From the NCBI GenBank assembly GCA_014896375.1, contig JADBKN010000002.1, forward strand, positions 1-64,000: a stretch of 64,000 bases of DNA, written 5' to 3'. The notes under the pieces were generated by a model. That model saw only the letters and a program-made list of their open reading frames with translations, was not told where the DNA came from and did not search any database. The position numbers and the translations under genes are program-made. Shown here piece after piece: positions 28,625 to 39,781 of this stretch. Source of the DNA: Bacillota bacterium. GTDB taxonomy: Bacteria; Bacillota; Sulfobacillia; RBS10-35; Bu92. Every line of letters begins with the position of its first letter. Position 1 is the stretch's first letter.

Positions 28625-29302
28625 TCACACGCCGAACCGCGCGCGGCTGCCCACAAAGGGATTGTCGCGCCGCTCGCGGCCGATCGTCGTCCACGGGCCG
28701 TGCCCGGGGCAGACGACGACGTCGTCCGGCAGCGAAAGGAGCTTCTCGCGGATCGAGCGCAGCAGCGTCGCCAGGTCGCCGCCGGGCAGGTCCGTGCGTC
28801 CGATCGACCCCGCGAACAGCGTGTCCCCCGCGATCACGCCGACCGGGTTCCCCCGCCCGTCCAGAAGCGCGTAGACCACGTGATGCGGCGTGTGGCCGGG
28901 CACGTGCCACACGCGCAACCGGCCGCCGCCGAGCTCCAGTTCCTCGCCGTCCGCGACCTCGCGATCAGGTGGATCGAACACCAGAGGCGCGCCGAAGAGC
29001 TCCGGCCAGCGCGCCGAACCGTTCAGCTCCGGGTCGCGGAGAAAATCGGCCTCGCCCCGGCCGGCCACGAGCGGCGCGCCGCTCGCCGCCTTCGCCGCCG
29101 GCAGGCCGGCGATGTGGTCGAGGTGCCCATGGGTGAGGAGAATGCAGTCCACGCCGCGCGCCAGCCGCGCAATGACCTCGTCCGGAGCCATGCCCGGGTC
29201 CACGACCGCCGCGCGCCCGCTGGGCACATGCGTGATCCGGTACGCGTTCTCCTGAAACGGGCCCAGCACGTGCACCTCCACGTCGAAGTCCCCGAGCCGC
29301 AT
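28625..29302 (-). CDS. MBL-fold metallo-hydrolase (glyoxalase II-like)
   Basis: CILLTHGHLDHIAGLPAAK...VWHVPGHTPHHVVY...VIAGDTLFAGSIGRTDLPGGD...VVCPGHGPWTTIGRERRDNPF. Confidence 0.93.
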   Translation of the reverse strand: MRLGDFDVEVHVLGPFQENAYRITHVPSGRAAVVDPGMAPDEVIARLARGVDCILLTHGHLDHIAGLPAAKAASGAPLVAGRGEADFLRDPELNGSARWPELFGAPLVFDPPDREVADGEELELGGGRLRVWHVPGHTPHHVVYALLDGRGNPVGVIAGDTLFAGSIGRTDLPGGDLATLLRSIREKLLSLPDDVVVCPGHGPWTTIGRERRDNPFVGSRARFGV

Positions 29303-29304
29303 CG

Positions 29305-29655
29305 TCACGCCTCCCCTTCCCCTCGGCTCGCACCCTCGCCGTCCTTCAGCGCCCAGCGGCCGCGGTCGCGGGTGCGGTACTTCTCCAGGGTGCGGCGGAA
29401 GGCGTCGTCCAGATCAATGCCCAGCTGGTTGGCGAGGCAGCCGACGACGAAGAGAATGTCCCCCAGCTCAAGGGCGACGGAGCCGTCCGCCTCGTCGCGC
29501 TTTTTCGTCTTGGGGCCGAAGCGGTGGTTCAATTCCCGCGCGAGTTCCCCCACCTCTTCGGTCAGCCGCGCCAGGTTGGCGAGCGGCGGCCAGTAGCCGT
29601 CGGCGAACGGGCGAATGTACTCGTCGATTTCGGCCTGCAGATCCTTCAGCGACAC
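29305..29655 (-). CDS. MazG-family nucleotide pyrophosphohydrolase
   Basis: MSLKDLQAEIDEYIRPFADGYWPPLANLARLTEEVGELARELNHRFGPKTKK...LELGDILFVVGCLANQLGIDLDDAF. Confidence 0.9.
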   Translation of the reverse strand: MSLKDLQAEIDEYIRPFADGYWPPLANLARLTEEVGELARELNHRFGPKTKKRDEADGSVALELGDILFVVGCLANQLGIDLDDAFRRTLEKYRTRDRGRWALKDGEGASRGEGEA

Positions 29656-29659
29656 CGTA

Positions 29660-30646
29660 TCAGCCCACCCGGAGCACGATCTTGCCGAAATTGCGATTCG
29701 CTTCCATGTACCGGTGGGCCTCTGCCGCTTCCTGCACCGGGAAGACGCGGTCCACGACCGGCCTCAGGACACCTTCGGCGAACAGCGGCAATGCGTGGAC
29801 CGCGAAATCCTGCGTCAGCGCGGCCTTCGCCTCCAACGGCCGGCTGCGCAGCGTGGTGCCCTGGATGCGGAGGCGCTTCGCCAGAAGCGGACCCAGCGGA
29901 ACCTGCGCGTGGCTGCCGCCCATGGTGCCGATCACGACGATGCGCCCGCCGACGGCGGCGACCTCGATGTCGCGGGCCAGATACGGCGCGCCGACGAACT
30001 CGAGGATGATGTCGGCGCCGCGCCCGCCGGTCTCTTCACGGAGAACCGCCACGAAGTCCTCCTGCCGGTAGACGATCGCCCGCTTCGCGCCCAGCGCCCG
30101 CGAGCGCTCGGCCTTCTCGGCGCTGCCGACCGTCGTCCAGACCGTCGCGCCGATCGCCCGCGCGAGCTGCGTGGCCGCCGTGCCGACGCCGCTTCCTCCG
30201 GCGTGGACCAGCACGCGGTCGCCCATCCGCGCGCCCGCCCACATGAACAGCGCGTCATAGGCCGTCAGCCAGGCCTCGGGGATGGCGGCGGCTTCCTCGA
30301 AGGATAGCCCGTCCGGGATCGGCATGAGCAGGCGGTGGTGGGTGGTGACGTATTCGGCGTAGCCGCCGCCGGCGAGGAGGCCCATGACCCGGTCTCCGGG
30401 CCGGAAGCCGTGGACGTCGCGGCCGACCGCGTCGATCTCGCCGGCGAACTCCAGCCCCGGAAGCTCCACTTCCGGCTTCGGTCCCGGTGGCGGGTAGCCT
30501 CCCATGCGCTGGAGGATGTCCGCCCGGTTGACAGCGGTGGCGTGCACCCGCACGCGCACTTCGTCCGCGGCGGGTTCCCGGTCCGGCACCTCGCGCCAGC
30601 GCAACACCTCCGGCCCGCCGTAGCCCTCGAGCACGATGGCCCTCAC
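29660..30646 (-). CDS. NAD(P)H:quinone oxidoreductase (zinc-type alcohol dehydrogenase-like)
   Basis: VRAIVLEGYGGPEVLRWREVPDREPAADEVRVRVHATAVNRADILQRMGGYPPPG...VLVHAGGSGVGTAATQLARAIGATVWTTVGS; GTG start after GGAGGGAA. Confidence 0.92.
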   Translation of the reverse strand: MRAIVLEGYGGPEVLRWREVPDREPAADEVRVRVHATAVNRADILQRMGGYPPPGPKPEVELPGLEFAGEIDAVGRDVHGFRPGDRVMGLLAGGGYAEYVTTHHRLLMPIPDGLSFEEAAAIPEAWLTAYDALFMWAGARMGDRVLVHAGGSGVGTAATQLARAIGATVWTTVGSAEKAERSRALGAKRAIVYRQEDFVAVLREETGGRGADIILEFVGAPYLARDIEVAAVGGRIVVIGTMGGSHAQVPLGPLLAKRLRIQGTTLRSRPLEAKAALTQDFAVHALPLFAEGVLRPVVDRVFPVQEAAEAHRYMEANRNFGKIVLRVG

Positions 30647-30701
30647 CTGCGTTCCCTCCTCGCCCACCATACCACGGGCTGGCGCGGCCGGGCCTGTGCC
30701 T

Positions 30702-31604
30702 CTACCGTGCGGGCGAGGCCGCCGCTCCGGGGCGGCCGACCGGCGCAGCGGGGGCGCGCGCGACGAGCGCGACGCTGCAGAGCACGAGGGCGAGGCCGGC
30801 GATCACGTTCCACGACAGCGGCTCTCCCAGGAACAGGGCTCCCCACGCGGTCCCGAACACCGGAACGAGAAGCGTCACGCTGAGCGCCCGCACCGGCCCG
30901 ACGTCCCGGATGAGCGCGAAGAAGAAGAGGTAGGCCAGCGCCGTGCACAGGACGGCCAGCGCGACCACGGCCGCGATCGCGACCGGCGGCCACGCGGCCC
31001 GCGGCAGGGCGGCGCAGGCGAACGGAAGCAGGATCACGGTGGCGGCAAGCTGCTGTCCGATGGCCATGTCCACGGGATGCTCCCCCTTGAACGCCCTGGA
31101 CGTGTACACCCCCGCGACGGCGTACGAGCACGCGGCCAAGAGCGACATCGCGGCCGAGACGAGAAGTTGACCATCAGAATGGTAAGGCTCCCACCCGACC
31201 AGCACCGCCACGCCGAGGATCCCCAGGACGAGACCGCCGGCCTTGCGCGGCGTGAGCGGGTCGCCCGTCCACACCCGCGCCACGAGCGCCGTAAAGAGCG
31301 GCGTGGTGGCGTTCAGGATGGCGGCCAGGGACGACGAAATGTGCAGTTCCGCCGCCGCGATCAGCGAAAAGGGCAGGGCGGCGTTCAGAAGTCCAAGGAG
31401 CAGGTAGGACTTCCACTTGCCCGCCACGGCCGGCCTGCGGCGGCTGAGCGCGGCGAACACGCCAAGCGCCGCGCTGGCGATCCCCACGCGCAACCACATC
31501 AGGACGACGGGCCCCAGGGCGGGCACACCCACTCGGATGAACAGGAACGACCCGCCCCACAGTGCGGCCAGGACAAAAAGAAAAACCCACTGCTTCGCGT
31601 TCAC
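30702..31604 (-). CDS. EamA/DMT family transporter
   Basis: Ten-TM type hydrophobicity; WVFLFVLAALWGGSFLFIRVGVPALGPVVLMWLRV...LNATTPLFTALVARVWTGDPLTPRKAGGLVLGILGVAVLVG. Confidence 0.88.
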   Translation of the reverse strand: MNAKQWVFLFVLAALWGGSFLFIRVGVPALGPVVLMWLRVGIASAALGVFAALSRRRPAVAGKWKSYLLLGLLNAALPFSLIAAAELHISSSLAAILNATTPLFTALVARVWTGDPLTPRKAGGLVLGILGVAVLVGWEPYHSDGQLLVSAAMSLLAACSYAVAGVYTSRAFKGEHPVDMAIGQQLAATVILLPFACAALPRAAWPPVAIAAVVALAVLCTALAYLFFFALIRDVGPVRALSVTLLVPVFGTAWGALFLGEPLSWNVIAGLALVLCSVALVARAPAAPVGRPGAAASPAR

Positions 31605-31755
31605 GTCGACGCCCCCATTTCGGTACTCCGCCGGCCGGTTCCCTTCCGTTCTATCACCGCCCCTCATCGGCAGCTTTCGAATTCTTGCCGTCTGATTGAC
31701 CACCCATGACGCCGGCAGCGGAAGGTCGTTATCCTGCACTCAGGGGGGCACTCTC

Positions 31756-32409
31756 ATGACCCCGGAACAATGGACGGCGATTCTGAATTGCGACCCGACC
31801 TTCGACGGCGCGTTCGTTTATGGTGTCCGGACCACGGGCATCTTCTGCCGGCCCTCCTGCCGGTCCAGGAAATCCCGCAGGGAAAACGTCCGCATCTTCG
31901 CCAGCGTCGAAGCGGCCCTCGCCGAGGGGTATCGTCCCTGCAAGCGCTGCCGGCCGGATTCCTGCCGCACGCCCGACGAAGACGTCGCCCAGGGCGCGGC
32001 GCGGCTTCTCCGCCAAGGGTTGCACGAACGCTGGACGCTCTCCAGGCTCGCCGGCATGATGCACATCAGCCCTCATCACCTGCACCGGGTGTTCAAGCGA
32101 GTGATCGGCGACTCGCCCGCGGAATTCGTCCGCACCCTGCGCCTGCAGGAGGCGGCGAGGCTTCTCGTCCACACCGACGCGACGGTGACGGACATCGCCG
32201 CCGCCCTGGGGTTCCCGACCGCAGCCCACTTCACAACGGTCTTCAAGAAACGGTACGGGATGACGCCCTCGGCGTACCGCGAGTGGCGGTGCTCCCGGCC
32301 GAGCAAGCCTCACACCGAGGCTCGGATATCGCAGGAAGAGCGCCTCCGTCGGGGTCTTCACCTCACAGCGACAACAACAGGGGAACGAGAAACGGCACAA
32401 GCGCCGTGA
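31756..32409 (+). CDS. AdaA-like bifunctional regulator (Ada Zn-binding domain + AraC HTH)
   Basis: GAFVYGVRTTGIFCRPSCRSRKSRRENVRIFASVEAALAEGYRPCKRCRPDS followed by AraC HTH; RBS GGGGGG. Confidence 0.9.
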   Translation: MTPEQWTAILNCDPTFDGAFVYGVRTTGIFCRPSCRSRKSRRENVRIFASVEAALAEGYRPCKRCRPDSCRTPDEDVAQGAARLLRQGLHERWTLSRLAGMMHISPHHLHRVFKRVIGDSPAEFVRTLRLQEAARLLVHTDATVTDIAAALGFPTAAHFTTVFKKRYGMTPSAYREWRCSRPSKPHTEARISQEERLRRGLHLTATTTGERETAQAP

Positions 32410-33361
32410 GCAGCAATCCGTGCGCGAACGCGAACGCGGCCGTGGGCGCGTCGGTCGCGGCGGCGAGGACGGGAAGGGTCGTGTCCATCGTCGTCGCCCC
32501 GCCCGGCAGAACCGCAAGCCAGCGCCTCGAGGGGTGAAGGAGGCTGCCGAGGGCGGGTGCGGCCAGCACGGTGATGGTCTCCCTGAGGACATTGGCCAGG
32601 AACGCCAGCGCGCCGGGCCCCGGTCCCACAAGGTGCGTCACGAGGACCCCTGTCAGGCTGTACCACCCGAACCCGCCACCGATGGCGAGGGAGAGTGAAG
32701 GCGGAAGGCCCATGAGCCGACCGGCCGCCCACGCGCCGGCGAGGCTGCCGGCCGCGCCGGCAAGCGGCCACACCAGGAGACGCCAGCCCTGCGCGAGGAT
32801 GAAGGTGCGCACGGCGCTCCACTCCGCCGCGAGGTCGCGGCCGATGGCGACCAGCAACAGTCCCAGGAGCGCGGTGATGGCCGGCTCGACCCGAGCACCG
32901 AGTCCCCCGAGGCGGCCCCCGGCTGCCGCACCGAAGGCAAACCCGGCCGCGACGGACGTCACGGCGAGCAACGTGAGGCGCAGGGCGGCGCGACGCGCCG
33001 TGCCGCGGTCACGAGGGACCGGCGCACCCGGCGAGGGCGCGGGCACTTCCAGAGACACGCCGACCGGGGCGCCGCCCGCGACGGCTCCGAGGAGCGTCGC
33101 GGCCGCGTACCCGAACACGAAAGCCATGCCGGCCGTGGCCGTCGCGAAGACGGCCGCCTGGCCGCCGAGGAGCGCGACGCTTCTCGCCACCTCCGGCGTC
33201 ATCCCCATGTGGAGCCCGATGGCGAGAAGCAAAAGAGAGAGCGTGACGCGCATCCACAGCGGCCAGATGGCCGCCGGCACGCGCCGGTCCGCTCCCGTGA
33301 CATGCACGGCGACGCCGGTGGCCAGCGAGACGATGACCGTGACGATCCTCGATCCGCCCAA
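32363..33361 (-). CDS. lysO: LysO-family (DUF340) transporter
   Basis: GGGFGWYSLTGVLVTHLVGPGPGALAFLANVLRETITVLAAPALGSLLHPSRRWLAVLPGGATTMDTTLPVLAAA; start uncertain (TTG 33361). Confidence 0.75.
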   Translation of the reverse strand: MGGSRIVTVIVSLATGVAVHVTGADRRVPAAIWPLWMRVTLSLLLLAIGLHMGMTPEVARSVALLGGQAAVFATATAGMAFVFGYAAATLLGAVAGGAPVGVSLEVPAPSPGAPVPRDRGTARRAALRLTLLAVTSVAAGFAFGAAAGGRLGGLGARVEPAITALLGLLLVAIGRDLAAEWSAVRTFILAQGWRLLVWPLAGAAGSLAGAWAAGRLMGLPPSLSLAIGGGFGWYSLTGVLVTHLVGPGPGALAFLANVLRETITVLAAPALGSLLHPSRRWLAVLPGGATTMDTTLPVLAAATDAPTAAFAFAHGLLLTALVPFLVPLLLSL

Positions 33362-33395
33362 CCGTGGGCGCGCGTTCCGCGGACGCGCGCCCGTG

Positions 33396-33797
33396 TTAAA
33401 GCGACCGCTTGCGCGCGCCGCGCGCCTCCTCCGCCGCCGCGACAACGGCGTCGAGCCCGGCGCCGGTCGATGCGATGACCGCCGCCGCGATCGCGCCCTC
33501 CACGAGCGGCGCGTCCGCGAACCGCACGCGGGCGCGCAGATCCTCGCGCACCAGCTCCAGCGCCGCGTCCGTGCCCATGACCGAGCTGCCGATGTCGGCG
33601 AGCACGCAGACGCCGCCGGCCTCGGCGAGTTCCTCCATGGTCGCGGCGATCCGCACCACATCGACGCCAAGCCCGCCGTCCACGGCGCCCGCGGCGGTAG
33701 CGATGCGGACGCCAGGCGCCATCTGGGCCGCGAGCTCGCGCACCCCCTCGGCCAGCGTGCGGCTGTGGCTCACCACAAGGAGCGCCACGGCGCTCAC
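33396..33797 (-). CDS. dhaM: PTS-dependent dihydroxyacetone kinase phosphotransferase subunit DhaM (EIIA-like domain only)
   Basis: MSAVALLVVSHSRTLAEGVRELAAQMA...GVCVLADIGSSVMGTDAALELV. Confidence 0.9.
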   Translation of the reverse strand: MSAVALLVVSHSRTLAEGVRELAAQMAPGVRIATAAGAVDGGLGVDVVRIAATMEELAEAGGVCVLADIGSSVMGTDAALELVREDLRARVRFADAPLVEGAIAAAVIASTGAGLDAVVAAAEEARGARKRSL

Positions 33798-34456
33798 GAC
33801 GCCGGCGCCTCCGCCGCGACCTCGCTCATCGCCCGCAGGATGATCGCGGACGACGTCGCCCCCGGATCCTGATGCCCAGCGCTCCGCTCCCCGAGGTACG
33901 ACGCCCGCCCGCGCCGCGCCACCATCGGCCGCGTCGCCTGCGCCCCCGCCTCCGCCGCGGCCGCGCCGGCCGCCAGCACCTCCGCCAGCCCGCCGCCGGC
34001 CGCGAGCCGCTCTCGCATGGCCGCGACGGCCGGGGTCCAGGCGTCGACCATCGTCTTGTCGCCGGGCTCGGCCTTGCCCCGCTCCTTCACGCCGGCGAGG
34101 CCGGCCTCGAACGCGCGGACGAGCCCGGCGGCGTCGAGGGACGGGGCATCGCCCGCCGCCGCCGCCATGCGCAGGAAGAACGTGCCGTAGAGCGGGCCGG
34201 ACGCCCCTCCCACGGTGGAGAGGAGCGTCATCGCCACGCCCTTGAGGATCGCCCCGGGCGCCTGCCCGGAAAGCGCCTCGCGCTTCGCCAGCACGGCCTG
34301 GAAGCCGCGGTGCAGGTTGATGCCGTGGTCACCGTCGCCGATCGGCTGGTCGAGCTCCGTGAGCTCCGCCCGCCGCTCGGCCACCCTCGCCGCCATGCGC
34401 TCCACCATGCGCCAGAGGCGCGCGCCGTCGAGCCGCTCCGCCGTGTCCACGTCCAC
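33794..34456 (-). CDS. dhaL: Dihydroxyacetone kinase ADP-binding subunit DhaL
   Basis: ELTELDQPIGDGDHGINLHRGFQAVL...GGASGPLYGTFFLRMA...GDKTMVDAWTPA...GRASYLGERSAGHQDPGATSSAII. Confidence 0.95.
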   Translation of the reverse strand: MDVDTAERLDGARLWRMVERMAARVAERRAELTELDQPIGDGDHGINLHRGFQAVLAKREALSGQAPGAILKGVAMTLLSTVGGASGPLYGTFFLRMAAAAGDAPSLDAAGLVRAFEAGLAGVKERGKAEPGDKTMVDAWTPAVAAMRERLAAGGGLAEVLAAGAAAAEAGAQATRPMVARRGRASYLGERSAGHQDPGATSSAIILRAMSEVAAEAPAS

Positions 34457-34464
34457 GCCCCTCT

Positions 34465-35460
<996 letters not shown>

Positions 35461-35482
35461 CGCGTCCCCCTCCATCCATCCT

Positions 35483-35842
35483 TCATCGGCTTCCCAGCCA
35501 ACCGCCGATCGACAGCGCCAACCCGACACCGTAAGCGGCCATGGCCGCCCCAAGGGCGAAAAGCGCCCAGTCCAGGCGACGCGCGCCCGCCGGAGAGAGG
35601 CCGGCGTCCAGGATCACGGCGCGCAGCCCGTTCAACCCGTGGTAGATCACGGCGAAGAGCAGCGCGAGCTGCAGCACGAGCCAGTACGGGTCCGCGAAGA
35701 GCGCCGCCACGTCGCGGTACGTGAGCAGCCCCCGCTTGGCGAAGTGGTTCGCCACCATGTGCAGCGCGACAAGCACCACGAGCAAGAGCCCCGTGAACGC
35801 CTGCAGGAGCCACGCCCAGACGGAATATCCCCGCTCGCCCAC
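35483..35842 (-). CDS. Succinate dehydrogenase membrane-anchor-like subunit (SdhD-like)
   Basis: GYSVWAWLLQAFTGLLLVVLVALHMVANHFAKRG...LALLFAVIYHGLNGLRAVILDAG; three TM segments; GTG start after GGAGGTGA. Confidence 0.82.
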   Translation of the reverse strand: MGERGYSVWAWLLQAFTGLLLVVLVALHMVANHFAKRGLLTYRDVAALFADPYWLVLQLALLFAVIYHGLNGLRAVILDAGLSPAGARRLDWALFALGAAMAAYGVGLALSIGGWLGSR

Positions 35843-35847
35843 CGCCC

Positions 35848-36246
35848 TCACCTCCAGGCCGGCGCCAGGATCAGGTACGTCGTGTACGCGAAGACGGCCG
35901 CGGCCGCGGCCATCGCCGCCCAGAACCACTCGCGCTGGCGATGGCTGCCGGCGCCGAGCCCCACGAACACCAGGCGCACGCCGTTCAGGCCGTGCACGAG
36001 GAGCACCGCGACCAGCGCCACATCGAAGAGCAGGAACGGCCAGGAGCTCATCCAGCGCACCAGGCGGTCGTAGCCGGCCGGCCCCTGGAAGAGGACCGAG
36101 AGCACGGCCAGGTGCACGAACACGTAAGCGAGCAGCAGGAGCCCCGTGATCCGGTTCAGCACGAAGGCCCACATGCCGGTGCGGCGCCCGCGGGGCGCAA
36201 ACCACGCGCGCCAGTCCGGCCGGCGGCGCGCTTCCCCCTCGCTCAC
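35848..36246 (-). CDS. Succinate dehydrogenase cytochrome b-like subunit (SdhC-like)
   Basis: GMWAFVLNRITGLLLLAYVFVHLAVLSVLF...LVAVLLVHGLNGVRLVFVGLG; overlaps the upstream Fe-S gene by 4 bp. Confidence 0.82.
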   Translation of the reverse strand: MSEGEARRRPDWRAWFAPRGRRTGMWAFVLNRITGLLLLAYVFVHLAVLSVLFQGPAGYDRLVRWMSSWPFLLFDVALVAVLLVHGLNGVRLVFVGLGAGSHRQREWFWAAMAAAAAVFAYTTYLILAPAWR

Positions 36247-37007
36247 CGGCGCGCCCCCTCTCTCCAGCCGAGGCGACGGCGCACCAGGCGCGCGCGCAGC
36301 TCCATGAGCGCCTGGCCCGGATCCACCCCAGCCGGGCAGGCGGCCGTGCACTCGAACACGTGGTGGCAGCGCCACACGCCGTGGGGCTGGTCGGCGGCCG
36401 CGAGGCGCCGCGCGTCGGAGCCTGTCTTCGTGGGATCCTGCAGCCCGCGCAGCGCCAGCGCGAGCGGCGCCGGGCCCAGATACTCTAGGTCGCTCGCCAC
36501 GATGGGACAGGCGGACATGCAGGCGCCGCAGGTGATGCAGTGCTCGAAGTGCGTCGCCTCCTCCCCGCGCGCCGCCACGAGATCCGCCTCGACGGCGTCG
36601 AGCTTGCCGAAGAACTCCGCGAAGTCCGCCGCGAGATCGCCGAGGACGGGGAAGCTGCGCAGGGGCTCCAGCGTGACCGCGGCGCGCGCGCCCCGCGGCA
36701 GGCGGTAGTCCTTGCCGTGCCCCGTGCGCTCCCCCAGGCGTCCGGCCGCGATCTGGCCGACGGTCGTCAGGCAGGCCAGCCGCTCCCGGCCGTCCACGCG
36801 CAGTGCGCACGTGCCGCAGGACGCGTGGTGGCAGGAGTGGCGGTACATGAGGTCTGGGGCGGGCCCCGCCTGCAGCGCCTCCAGCACGTCCAAGAGCGAC
36901 CAGCCGGCGTCGGCCCGCAACGTGTACGTCTCATAGCGGCCCCCGGCCGCCGAGGCCCGCGCCGGACCGCGCAGGACGCGGACGGTGAGCTCCACTTCCG
37001 CCATCAT
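36243..37007 (-). CDS. Succinate dehydrogenase/fumarate reductase iron-sulfur subunit-like protein (SdhB/FrdB family)
   Basis: [2Fe-2S] CHHASCGTCALRVDGRERLAC, [4Fe-4S] CITCGACMSACP, [3Fe-4S]-type CHHVFECTAACPAGVDPGQALMELR. Confidence 0.92.
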   Translation of the reverse strand: MMAEVELTVRVLRGPARASAAGGRYETYTLRADAGWSLLDVLEALQAGPAPDLMYRHSCHHASCGTCALRVDGRERLACLTTVGQIAAGRLGERTGHGKDYRLPRGARAAVTLEPLRSFPVLGDLAADFAEFFGKLDAVEADLVAARGEEATHFEHCITCGACMSACPIVASDLEYLGPAPLALALRGLQDPTKTGSDARRLAAADQPHGVWRCHHVFECTAACPAGVDPGQALMELRARLVRRRLGWREGARR

Positions 37008-38182
37008 CCTCCCTCCCGCCAGCGGAAACGGTGGAACGGCAGGAGCGCCAGCTCCCGCGTGCGGCACTCCTGCTGCACGCCCAGCTTCTCGCAGACGCGG
37101 TCGGCGACGATCTCCGCCATGAGGCGCGAGGTCGTCGTCTTGCCGCCGACGACGCTCATGAAGCCCTCCGCCCCATCCCGGCCGTGGTCGAAGACCTGAA
37201 AGCCGCGCGACAGCTCCCGCCCGTCGCTCTCCTTGTTCCCGGCCACGAGCGGCCGGGCGGCCGCGAACGCGGCGAGGACGGGCGCCTCCCGCACGGCCGG
37301 CAGGAGCTTCGCGCCCTCCTCGATCATGCGCCGGACGTGGTCCGGCGGGACCGGGATGCGGTCGCCGCTCTCCACGTTCCACGAGGTCGTGCCGATGATC
37401 GACGTCGCGCGCTGCGGGACGATGATGTCGCCGTCCCCGGGCGGCCGCATGCGGTTGATCACGCGCTGGTTGAGGCGCGCCGCCAGCGCCACCATCACGC
37501 CGGCGCTCGGCTGCACCGGCACCTCGACGCCGGCGAGCGCCGCCACGCGCCCCGCCCAGGGCCCCGCCGCGTTGATGACGACCGGCGCCTCCAGCCGCAG
37601 GCGCCTCCGGTGGACGAGATCGTGCGCCACCACGTGCGCCACGCGGCCGGCGCGCACCTCGACGGCTTCGACCGGCGTGAAGGGGAACACCTCCGCGCCG
37701 TTCGCCTGCGCCGTCGCGAGCCAGGACAGCACCAGGCGGTACGGGTCGATCACCGCGTCCGGCACGCGCACGGCCGCACGCACGGATTCCGTCAGCCCCG
37801 GCTCCAGGCGGCGCGCCAGATCGGGCGGGATCTCCTCAGCGGGCACGCCGGCCCGGCGGCACCCTTCGAGGAACGCCTCCCGGTACGCCAGGTCCTCGTC
37901 GTCGATCGCGACGAAGAGGCCGCCGGTCTCTTCGATCACGCCGGGCGCGGCGCGGCGGAGAAGAAGGTTCTCCTGGATGCACTCCACCGCCGACTCCGGA
38001 TCCTTCACGACGTACCGCCCGCCGCTGTGCAGGAGCGCGTGGTTTCTGCCCGTCGTGCCGGACGCCGGCTCGCCCCGTTCCACGACCGCCGTGCGGATGC
38101 CCCGCGAGGCGAGGTCGTGGGCGATGGCGGCGCCGGTCGAGCCGGCGCCGATCACGATGGCCTGGTACTCCGCGGCGTCCGT
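37004..38182 (-). CDS. glpA: Glycerol-3-phosphate dehydrogenase flavoprotein (GlpA-like, short form); predicted non-AUG start
   Basis: QAIVIGAGSTGAAIAHDLASRGIRTAVVERGEPASGTTGRNHALLHSGGRYVVKDPESAVECIQEN...VINAAGPWAGRVAALAG...VVGGKTTTSRLMAEIVAD; lies after glpK; ends near LGVQQECRTRE without the long C-terminal BFD-type extension of E. coli GlpA. Confidence 0.88.
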   Translation of the reverse strand, partial: TDAAEYQAIVIGAGSTGAAIAHDLASRGIRTAVVERGEPASGTTGRNHALLHSGGRYVVKDPESAVECIQENLLLRRAAPGVIEETGGLFVAIDDEDLAYREAFLEGCRRAGVPAEEIPPDLARRLEPGLTESVRAAVRVPDAVIDPYRLVLSWLATAQANGAEVFPFTPVEAVEVRAGRVAHVVAHDLVHRRRLRLEAPVVINAAGPWAGRVAALAGVEVPVQPSAGVMVALAARLNQRVINRMRPPGDGDIIVPQRATSIIGTTSWNVESGDRIPVPPDHVRRMIEEGAKLLPAVREAPVLAAFAAARPLVAGNKESDGRELSRGFQVFDHGRDGAEGFMSVVGGKTTTSRLMAEIVADRVCEKLGVQQECRTRELALLPFHRFRWREGG

Positions 38183-38203
38183 GGCCGCTCCGCCTCCTCC
38201 AGG

Positions 38204-39712
<1,509 letters not shown>

Positions 39713-39781
39713 TCATCCCTCCTTCAGTGCGCCGCCCGCGCCTTCAGGGGGCGGCCCGCCGCGCCCGCACGGTCGCGGCGG

